A stretch of DNA of 42,274 nucleotides from Chloroflexota bacterium. GTDB lineage: Bacteria; Chloroflexota; Anaerolineae; Promineifilales; Promineifilaceae. The stretch covers positions 1 through 42,274 of the forward strand of contig JAJRVV010000221.1 in the NCBI GenBank assembly GCA_024277135.1. The letters are read 5' to 3'. The notes below the pieces were generated by a model. It saw only the letters and a list, made by a program, of their open reading frames with translations, was not told the origin of the DNA and did not search any database. Shown here one piece after another: positions 8,521 to 14,490 of the stretch (its first letter is position 1; every line of letters begins with the position of its first letter). The position numbers were made by a program, and so were the translations under genes.

Positions 8521-8544
8521 GCAGGAAGTCGGCCGTTCTCCCAT

Positions 8545-8587
8545 CATAGACAAAAAATTCCCCACCCGTTTACGGCATTTGTCTATG
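8545..8587. repeat. Inverted repeat CATAGACAAA / TTTGTCTATG
   Basis: A perfect 10-bp inverted repeat (8545-8554 and 8578-8587) with a 23-nt loop lies 24 bp after the aldo/keto reductase stop. No T-run follows, so transcription termination is possible but not shown. I see no other copy in the window. Confidence 0.5.
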
Positions 8588-8642
8588 GCCGTATCCTCTT
8601 CCCCTCAAGATGCAATTCAAGATTGATTCGGGTAAGATATTA

Positions 8643-8676
8643 AACCTCCCGGAGGTTCGGAAACCTCCGGGAGGTT
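8643..8676. repeat. REP copy 1, double palindrome upstream of the RAYT gene
   Basis: AACCTCCCGGAGGTT (8643-8657), a 4-nt spacer and AACCTCCGGGAGGTT (8662-8676). Each half is itself near-palindromic and the halves are exact reverse complements of each other. The copy ends 15 bp before the RAYT ATG. Equivalent elements lie at 9278-9310, 10554-10586 and 34689-34746. Confidence 0.9.
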
Positions 8677-8691
8677 GGAGGCAACTACACC

Positions 8692-9273
8692 ATGCCCAGA
8701 CGAAAAAACAAATTTACCACAGGTCACACTTACCACATCTACAACCGGGGCGCGAACCGGGAGCGTATCTTCTTCAGCAAGGACAATTATCTCTACTTCC
8801 TCAAGCTGTTGAAAAAATACAGCCGCAAATACCAAATCGCCATCATCGCCTACTGCCTGATGCCCAACCATTACCATTTCCTCCTGCGGCAAGATGGGGA
8901 AACGGCCGTATCCCGATTCATCGGCGTTCTGTTTAACGCTTATGCCCAGGCCCTGAACCGGCAAACAGGCCGTAGCGGCGCACTGTTTGAAGGACGCTTC
9001 AAAGATGTCCACGTAGACAACGACGCCTACCTGCTGCACCTGTGCCGCTACATTCACGGCAATCCGGTTAAAGCGGGATTGGTTCTAGCCCCCGAAGAAT
9101 GGCCTTATTCCAATTATCTGGAATGGATTGGCGAACGGCCGGGCAAGCTGGTCGATCATGATTTCGTAGACGGCTTTTTCCCCAACCGGCAAGATTACAG
9201 AGAATTTCTGCTTGATTACCTGCGTGGTCTTGATGACCTGCCGCCTGACATTAAGCAGTATTTGTTTGAGTGA
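8692..9273 (+). CDS. REP-associated tyrosine transposase (RAYT, IS200/Y1-type HUH domain)
   Basis: A 193-residue Y1 HUH nuclease. The metal-binding H-x-H pair is H60 and H62 in CLMPNHYHFLL. The likely nucleophile is the Tyr in the following helix (Y84 in FNAYAQALN). The family block GALFEGRFKDVHVDNDAY-LL, then RYIHGNPVKAGLV, is intact. RAYTs nick and mobilise short REP hairpins rather than classical IS ends. Here the gene is bracketed by REP palindromes 15 bp before its ATG and 4 bp after its stop, the usual RAYT-REP arrangement. The stop is normal and no frameshift is seen, so it could be active. One ACGGCCGT octamer (8902-8909) lies inside the gene. Confidence 0.95.
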   Translation: MPRRKNKFTTGHTYHIYNRGANRERIFFSKDNYLYFLKLLKKYSRKYQIAIIAYCLMPNHYHFLLRQDGETAVSRFIGVLFNAYAQALNRQTGRSGALFEGRFKDVHVDNDAYLLHLCRYIHGNPVKAGLVLAPEEWPYSNYLEWIGERPGKLVDHDFVDGFFPNRQDYREFLLDYLRGLDDLPPDIKQYLFE

Positions 9274-9277
9274 GCGC

Positions 9278-9310
9278 AACCTCCCGGAGGTTCCGAACCT
9301 CCAGGAGGTT
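9278..9310. repeat. REP copy 2, between RAYT and the next gene
   Basis: AACCTCCCGGAGGTT (9278-9292), CCG, then AACCTCCAGGAGGTT (9296-9310). The second half differs from the other copies by one base (A for G) at its centre. Its AGGAGGT (9303-9309) lies 4-5 nt before a TTG that would start the DUF6978-like gene. Confidence 0.9.
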
Positions 9311-9313
9311 GGG

Positions 9314-9751
9314 TTGCCGGACAACGTTCAGGAACGTATCAGACTCAAACCCAAGCGGGGACACAAAGAAGCGGAACTGGACGTGACCGGGGCTGATGGT
9401 TCCTCCTTTCGCCTGATATTACGGCAGAGTACATTGAACCCGTTGGATTTTTCGGTCATCCTGGCTTACCAGTTTCCCCAGACCAACGTTTTCTTGCGCT
9501 TACGGCGGTATAATGGAAAGAGTCACGAGCATACGAACAAGCTGGAAGGCGACCGCTTTTACAACTTTCACATTCACAAAGCCACCCGGCGTTACCAGGA
9601 GTCTGGTTTGCGCGAGGATGCTTTCGCCGAACCAACTGAACGGTACGCCGATTTTGACGGCGCGTTGCAATGCCTGTGGCAGGACGGCTCTTTTGTCCTC
9701 CCAGAGGGCTTCCAGACGAAACTGGCTCTTAATTGGGACGGTGAAACATGA
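9314..9751 (+). CDS. Uncharacterised protein, DUF6978-like; probable N-terminal truncation
   Basis: 145 residues from TTG 9314. The body (about residues 5-140) has alternating beta strands and ends in an H-I-H-K motif, then an acidic helix and QCLWQDGSFVLPEG. I recognise this by eye as the DUF6978 family, of unknown function, usually encoded beside a DUF1828 gene as it is here. Its TGA overlaps the next ATG (ATGA, 9748-9751), so the two are translationally coupled. Family members usually start with about 20 more residues, which are missing; the frame runs upstream through the REP repeat and into the RAYT gene instead. The REP supplies a perfect AGGAGGT ribosome-binding site for the TTG. Either the start was rebuilt by the REP or the gene is a truncated remnant. 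No ACGGCCGT octamer occurs in this cassette. Confidence 0.6.
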   Translation: MPDNVQERIRLKPKRGHKEAELDVTGADGSSFRLILRQSTLNPLDFSVILAYQFPQTNVFLRLRRYNGKSHEHTNKLEGDRFYNFHIHKATRRYQESGLREDAFAEPTERYADFDGALQCLWQDGSFVLPEGFQTKLALNWDGET

Positions 9752-10518
9752 CGACAAAAACAATTGAACGAGATTTCCGGGAGAAAGTAAGCGCCCAGGT
9801 GAACCTGTTGGCCGAAGGACGGACGCGCTATCGCGTCTTGACCCCTTTTCATTTTGAAGATGGCGATCACCTGGCTATTGTGCTGAAGCAAGAAGCAGGA
9901 CAATGGGTGCTAACCGACGAGGGGCACACCTACATGCACCTGACCTACGACCTGGACGAGAACAGCCTGCACCGGTGCACGCGGCAGCAGATTATCAGCA
10001 ACGTTTTGAGCGCCTTTACCGTGGAAGACCGGGAAGGGGAACTGCGCGTGCCCATCACCGGCGAAGAGTACGGGGACGCCCTGTACGACTTCATTCAGGC
10101 GTTGTTGAAGATCAGCGACGTCACTTACCTGTCGCGGGAGCGGGTGAAGTCTACTTTCATGGAAGACTTTCGATCTTTCATGGAGGAGCAGGTACCGGCG
10201 GAGCGGCGGCAGTTCAACTGGCGTCACCCGCAGTTTGACCCGGAAGGCAGTTACCCGGTGGATTGCTGCGTCAACGGCATGGCTGAACCGCTGTTTGTGT
10301 TTGCCCTGTCCAACGACAATAAAACGCGCGACGCCACTATTACGCTGCTACAATTTGAGCGCTGGGGGCAAGCCTTCCGCTCTATGAGCATCTTTGAGAA
10401 CCAGGAGGAGATTAATCGCAAGGTGCTGGCCCGGTTTAGCGATGCCGGCGATAAGCAGTATTCCAGCCTGGCAGGCAATCGGGCGCGGATCGCTCGTTAT
10501 TTGCAGGGGATATTGTAG
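9748..10518 (+). CDS. DUF1828/DUF1829-type protein of unknown function
   Basis: 256 residues, soluble, no signal peptide. Residues about 20-130 match a DUF1828 pattern: a TPF-x-F-x-DGD-H opening, then QWVLTDEGHTYMHL, i.e. the 'DDG-T' strand with D-E-G. Residues about 150-250 match DUF1829: FPVD-like strand, PLFVFALSNDNKTRDATIT and FERWGQAFRSMSIFE. The function of the family is unknown. It occurs on mobile and defence-like loci and is often paired with DUF6978-like proteins, as here through an ATGA overlap. Both genes end before REP copy 3, which forms a terminator. A nuclease-related or toxin/antitoxin-like role is a guess only; I see no recognised catalytic motif. Confidence 0.75.
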   Translation: MTTKTIERDFREKVSAQVNLLAEGRTRYRVLTPFHFEDGDHLAIVLKQEAGQWVLTDEGHTYMHLTYDLDENSLHRCTRQQIISNVLSAFTVEDREGELRVPITGEEYGDALYDFIQALLKISDVTYLSRERVKSTFMEDFRSFMEEQVPAERRQFNWRHPQFDPEGSYPVDCCVNGMAEPLFVFALSNDNKTRDATITLLQFERWGQAFRSMSIFENQEEINRKVLARFSDAGDKQYSSLAGNRARIARYLQGIL

Positions 10519-10553
10519 GACGCATTGGTAATTCGCCAGCGATTGTGTCCCCC

Positions 10554-10591
10554 AACCTCCCGGAGGTTCCGAACCTCCGGGAGGTTTTTTT
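10554..10591 (+). terminator. REP copy 3 acting as an intrinsic terminator
   Basis: AACCTCCCGGAGGTT (10554-10568), CCG, AACCTCCGGGAGGTT (10572-10586), followed by a run of seven T (10585-10591). Hairpin plus T-run fits a Rho-independent terminator for the cassette upstream. It stands between two convergent genes. A G-run follows directly; the T/G homopolymer boundary could hide a length error, but it is noncoding. Confidence 0.7.
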
Positions 10592-10601
10592 GGGGGGGGG
10601 G

Positions 10602-12347
10602 CTACTGTTCGGCCGAAATGGAGAGATACACCTTGCTGATCGAATCGGGATCGGCGGTGAACAGTCGGCCGCCGGTGACATTGGCGATCCGGTTCAGCAC
10701 ATTCTGGTCGGCCCCTTCGCCAAAGGCAATGGGGAAGATTTTGATGCCGTCCGCTTCAGCGTTGGCCGGCAGGCAGGTGGCAAACATCTGGTTTTCTGTG
10801 GGGCGGCCCACCGTGTCTTCGCCATCAGATAGCAGGACGATGCCGTACAGTCGAGATTTCCCATTTTCCCGATCTTCCAACTGTATCACTGCCAGCGCTT
10901 TGGCGGCGTCACAGACGGATTGGTAGAGGGCGGTATTGCCGTCGGCCAGCAAACCGCTGACGCGCTGGCTCAACGTTTCTACCACATCCCCCACCCGCGC
11001 CGGTTCCTGCAAAGTGGCTGCCAAATCGCTGAAAATCATCAGCCCCACTTCATCGTCCGGGTCAAGCCGCTGCAAAAATTCGACGGTGGCGTCACGAGCG
11101 GTTTTGATGCGATCCCCATCCATGCTGCCCGATACGTCCAGGGCGACCAGGATAGTGGCTTTGCGTTTGGTAATTTGGAACAGATCAATCACGGCCGCGC
11201 TGATTTCGCTGCTGGGGCTGGGCAGGGGGGTGATGGTGGCCGGACTGACGCGGGGGTCGGTGCCGTTGTCCAGGTCAAGCGGGGCGTGCAGGGGGATGGT
11301 GTCGTCCAACGGCCGTAAATAATTGTCAATCGCCATCTCTTGCCGCTTCTGATCCAGCAAATAATCCCGGAAAATGGCGGCCGCTTCCGCTTCTTCGTCC
11401 GTCACCCAATCCACGTTGTCCAAAATGCAGTAGGGGTGGTCGGCCCAAATGGTGCCGCCGGCAGGAAAAATGAACGCCAGGGGAAAGGCAAGTTCGTCGC
11501 CGCGCTCGATATTCATCTTCACCGTGTCCGCTTCGGGAACGGCGGCGGCGTGCAGATAACCCGGCCCTTCCCGCGCCATCAAATTGAGCAGCGCCGGGGC
11601 TTGACGGCCGTACTTGCTGGTATTTTGCTCCAACGCCCGCATCGCCTCTTCCACTTCCGGCGCGTAAATGTCGGCGGCGGTCAGCGCCGCGTCGCTGCCG
11701 GCAATGCCGTAGACAAAGCCGGTCATGGAGAGCAGGCCGGAGTTGGCGTAAGCGGGATGGGTGTGGCCGAAACGGAATTGGCCCCATTCGGGACGGCCGT
11801 AACTGGCCCACCCTTGCGGATCGGCCGCCAATGCCACGATGGTATCCCAGCCAATCGGCGCGTCCGGCCAGCCCAGCGCTTCCGCCATCGGCCGCCACAT
11901 GGCGAAACCGAGCGGGGCGTAGATGGTGGGTTGGCACGCCTGGCTGGCGATGGGTTGGTTGGTTTGCTGTCTCCAGGCGCCGTTGGCCTGCGCCACCCAG
12001 GATTGGTCGCCGGGACTCCAGGCGGTGGGTTGGAGGGAGCCTTCCAGGATGGCGTTCATCGAGCCGCCGGAGGTGACATGGCTGACTTCGACGAAAATGA
12101 GGTCGCCGCCGGCCGTTTTTTGACCGGCGGCGTTGAAATCGGCTGCGACTTGATCCAGCCAATTGCGCTTGGTGTTGGATGAGGCCACCGAAATCAGGAT
12201 AGCGCCTTCGGGCACAGGCGTAGCCGCGTCGCCGTCCCCGCCGACGGTAATGCCGCCATCGGCGACGAAATTGAAGGCCAATGCCCCGGCGATGAGACAC
12301 AGGGTGAGGCCGATGATGGCGATGAAAACGATGCGTGTTCTTGACAT
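10602..12347 (-). CDS. Membrane-anchored or secreted substrate-binding + VWA domain protein
   Basis: 581 residues from ATG 12347, with GGAGGG 6 nt upstream; a longer frame reaches 12539 but overlaps the SDR gene and lacks a ribosome site. Residues about 5-25 are a hydrophobic signal/anchor without a clear lipobox. Residues about 45-360 resemble a periplasmic solute-binding (type 2) domain, with PEWGQFRFGHTHPAYANSGL typical of molybdate-binding-like folds. Residues about 395-580 are a von Willebrand A domain with an intact MIDAS (DVSGSMDGD at about 401, then TVEFL and LLSDGED). This fusion is frequent in Chloroflexota and its role is unknown; binding or sorting of surface partners is plausible. 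It is the third gene of a patatin-SDR-VWA minus-strand run, 19 bp after the SDR stop. Confidence 0.9.
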   Translation of the reverse strand: MSRTRIVFIAIIGLTLCLIAGALAFNFVADGGITVGGDGDAATPVPEGAILISVASSNTKRNWLDQVAADFNAAGQKTAGGDLIFVEVSHVTSGGSMNAILEGSLQPTAWSPGDQSWVAQANGAWRQQTNQPIASQACQPTIYAPLGFAMWRPMAEALGWPDAPIGWDTIVALAADPQGWASYGRPEWGQFRFGHTHPAYANSGLLSMTGFVYGIAGSDAALTAADIYAPEVEEAMRALEQNTSKYGRQAPALLNLMAREGPGYLHAAAVPEADTVKMNIERGDELAFPLAFIFPAGGTIWADHPYCILDNVDWVTDEEAEAAAIFRDYLLDQKRQEMAIDNYLRPLDDTIPLHAPLDLDNGTDPRVSPATITPLPSPSSEISAAVIDLFQITKRKATILVALDVSGSMDGDRIKTARDATVEFLQRLDPDDEVGLMIFSDLAATLQEPARVGDVVETLSQRVSGLLADGNTALYQSVCDAAKALAVIQLEDRENGKSRLYGIVLLSDGEDTVGRPTENQMFATCLPANAEADGIKIFPIAFGEGADQNVLNRIANVTGGRLFTADPDSISKVYLSISAEQ

Positions 12348-12366
12348 AATTCCCTCCAACGATGGT

Positions 12367-13149
12367 TTAAATCCGCTGTATGTTCCGGCTGATGACCCGA
12401 TCAATCGTGCGCGGAAACAGGCGGTTGAGGTGGGTGAAGAGCCAGTCGTAATAGGTGACGTACACTTCGGTACGGCCGTGTCGAATCGCCCCCACAATTT
12501 TTCGCGCCACCCGCTCCGGGGGAATGCCGCGCAGGCCAAATCGGTTACCCCCTTTTTGTCCTAGCCGCGCCTGGGCGAATTCGGTGGCGGTCAGGCCGGG
12601 ATAAACCAGGGTGACGTGGATGTTGTCCTGGCGCAATTCTATGCGTAAGCTGCGGCTGAGGAAGTTGACGGCCGTCTTGCTGGCGCAGTAGACGCCGTTG
12701 TGGGGCAGCGGCCGTTGGCTGATGATGGAGGAGATGTTGATGATGTGGCCGCGACCTTGCTGTTTCATTTGGGCAACGGCCGTTTGCGTCAGCGCCATCA
12801 ACCCCAGCACATTGGTGTCGAAAATGGCGCGCATATCGGCCATAGGCGTCTCAGCCAGCGAGCTGTGGTGGCCCAAACCGGCGTTATTCACCAGCGCATC
12901 CAACCGGCCAAACCGGGCCACCGTTTCGCGCATGAGGGTTTGGGCAAACGCTTTTGATCGGATGTCGCCGGGCAAAGCCAGCCGTTCGCCGGGAAAATCA
13001 GCCAATTCCGCTGCCAATGCTTGCAAGCGATCAGCGCGGCGGCCGGTGATGACCACGTTAGCTCCCGATTGTGCCAGCGCCACGGCCGTGGCCCGCCCAA
13101 TCCCTGCCGATGCCCCTGTCACAACTGCCACACAATCACGAATGTCCAC
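12367..13149 (-). CDS. Short-chain dehydrogenase/reductase (SDR)
   Basis: 260 residues from GTG 13149. A classical SDR with TGASAGIG (11-18) for NAD(P) binding, NNAG (88-91), catalytic S140/S141 in NISSI, Y154 and K158 in YCASK. The C-terminal extension YVTYYDWLFTHLNRLFP with basic and aromatic residues resembles membrane-associated SDRs that act on lipids or sterols. The GTG start lies 7 bp after the patatin stop with AGAAGG upstream; the longer open frame (to 13440) lies in patatin and is rejected. Operonic position after a lipase-like gene suggests lipid metabolism (inference). Confidence 0.9.
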   Translation of the reverse strand: MDIRDCVAVVTGASAGIGRATAVALAQSGANVVITGRRADRLQALAAELADFPGERLALPGDIRSKAFAQTLMRETVARFGRLDALVNNAGLGHHSSLAETPMADMRAIFDTNVLGLMALTQTAVAQMKQQGRGHIINISSIISQRPLPHNGVYCASKTAVNFLSRSLRIELRQDNIHVTLVYPGLTATEFAQARLGQKGGNRFGLRGIPPERVARKIVGAIRHGRTEVYVTYYDWLFTHLNRLFPRTIDRVISRNIQRI

Positions 13150-13156
13150 CTTCTGT

Positions 13157-14224
13157 CTACTGCTCCCCTGCCACCAGCTTACCCGCTGCCGCCCAGGCCC
13201 GCTTGGCGTCTTCATACCCCATTTCATACAGTCGCTCATGCCCTTCCCGCGTGTAGCTGATGATTTGTTCCACCGGAATCGAACGGCGGGGCGCCACAAT
13301 GATCGGTTCCGGCAGTTGATGGTATTTGTCCTGCAACACATCCGGCACGCCATCCCCATCTTCATCGGCAAAATCGAGCGATTCGCCGCGAAGCTGCTGC
13401 TGGAGCAGCGCATTCGCCGCCCGCAGCCGGGCATTCTCAATTTGCAACCGCACCAATTCGTTGACGCGGCGGAACATTTTCAGGTCGGATTGGAAGGAAG
13501 CCAACAAAGCCCATTCTAACGCGGCGCTAGCGGCCGTCAAAAGGTTGCCGGGAACCCGCTTTACCGATTCTAAAAGGCCGCCATTCTCCGGGTCCGCTTC
13601 TTCTTGTTCGTTATCTTCCCAGGGCGTCATGATGACCACCACAATCTCCTCTGCGCCGGCGTCAATGGCCGGCCCCAGCGGCGTGTTGGCCACGGTGGCG
13701 CCATCCCAATAGAGGCTCTCGTTCAGTTGGGTGGCCGGATACACGATGGGGATGGAACAACTGGCGATGATGTGATCCAATCCCAGCGGCTCTTGTTGCA
13801 GTTGGCTGGGAAACACATTGTCACTGTTGCCGAATACATGCAAATGGCCGCTGGTCACTTCGGTGGCGGTGATGCGCAAATGAACGGCCGCCTCCGCCGA
13901 ATTGATCCGCTCAAAATTGACCCAGCCATCCCGTTGTAACGTCTGGCGCAGGGGGGCGGTGTCCAGCAAAAAGTTGTCGGAGAGGGGGTTGAGGTTGGCT
14001 TTTTGCACATCCCGCGTGCGCAGCCGTCGCCACAGCGCCCAGAGGGAATGGGCGCTGTGGCCAGAAGCAATGGCGGCCCCATTCACGGCGCCAATAGAGG
14101 TGCCGACGACGACGTTGGGAAACCATTCATGCTCTTCTAAAAACCGGAGCACGCCCACATGATAAGCGCCGCGTCCGCCGCCGCCTGATAACACCAGGGC
14201 GCGTTTGCGGTCATCTGTCAGCAT
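13157..14224 (-). CDS. Patatin-like phospholipase
   Basis: 355 residues. The oxyanion-hole motif GGGGRG (14-19), nucleophile elbow GTSIG with S43 and catalytic Asp in DGA (D174) form the complete Ser-Asp dyad of patatin/RssA-type acyl hydrolases, which cleave acyl chains from phospholipids. After about residue 215 there is a helical, charged tail with a coiled-coil-like stretch (LQIENARLRAANALLQQQL) that the core family lacks and that may mediate assembly. GGGAGG stands 7 nt before ATG 14224. It heads a run with the SDR and SBP-VWA genes; spacings of 7 and 19 bp suggest an operon. The promoter must lie in or beyond the repeat element at 14247-14414. Confidence 0.92.
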   Translation of the reverse strand: MLTDDRKRALVLSGGGGRGAYHVGVLRFLEEHEWFPNVVVGTSIGAVNGAAIASGHSAHSLWALWRRLRTRDVQKANLNPLSDNFLLDTAPLRQTLQRDGWVNFERINSAEAAVHLRITATEVTSGHLHVFGNSDNVFPSQLQQEPLGLDHIIASCSIPIVYPATQLNESLYWDGATVANTPLGPAIDAGAEEIVVVIMTPWEDNEQEEADPENGGLLESVKRVPGNLLTAASAALEWALLASFQSDLKMFRRVNELVRLQIENARLRAANALLQQQLRGESLDFADEDGDGVPDVLQDKYHQLPEPIIVAPRRSIPVEQIISYTREGHERLYEMGYEDAKRAWAAAGKLVAGEQ

Positions 14225-14246
14225 TATTTGCCTCCCTTTGAGATTG

Positions 14247-14414
14247 TGGCTCTTTCGGAATTCCTGGGGTTGACAAATACATGGCGGTTAAAACCGCGTC
14301 TACGGTTGCACAGTCGGCCTCCGCCGGCTGGATTTTAACCGATGAAGGTCGGTTTTGCAGATGTTGCCGCGAATTTATTCGGAAATGTAAAAACCCCATG
14401 AAATCCCAGAGAAC
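14247..14414. repeat. MITE-like element A (about 165 bp, imperfect terminal inverted repeats)
   Basis: The left end TGGCTCTTTCGGAATTCC-TGGGGTTG and the reverse complement of the right end (CTCTGGGATTTCATGGGGTT) are imperfect inverted repeats. Closely related ends bound an element of nearly equal length at 34999-35161. Inside is a GCGGTT/AACCGC hairpin and a copy of a dispersed GC-rich repeat shared with 26757-26875. There is no gene inside; it lies just upstream of the patatin gene. Confidence 0.55.
14285..14395. repeat. Dispersed GC-rich repeat, copy 1
   Basis: Landmarks CGGCCTCCGCCGGCT, GAAGGTCGG-TTTTGCA, GTTGCCGCGAATTTATTCGG appear in the same order as in the copy at 26757-26875. The 14396-14490 remainder holds GGAGACT heptamers (about 14446-14465) and no gene. 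Confidence 0.65.
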
Positions 14415-14490
14415 CGAGATTGTTTCGGATACGTTGTGTTAACTTTGGAGACTGGAGACTGGGGATCTCTAATCTCCACTCTCCGACTCA

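Noticed and set aside
10587-10601. Poly-T/poly-G tract as a slippery coding site
   Set aside because: It is noncoding, between two convergent genes; at most it flags a possible base-count error.
11340-12182. Plus-strand frame opposite the SBP-VWA gene
   Set aside because: Antisense shadow with no motifs and no ribosome site; the minus strand holds the MIDAS and binding domain.
12348-12539. N-terminal extension of the SBP-VWA protein to 12539
   Set aside because: It overlaps the SDR gene, and ATG 12347 has GGAGGG upstream and begins the signal sequence.
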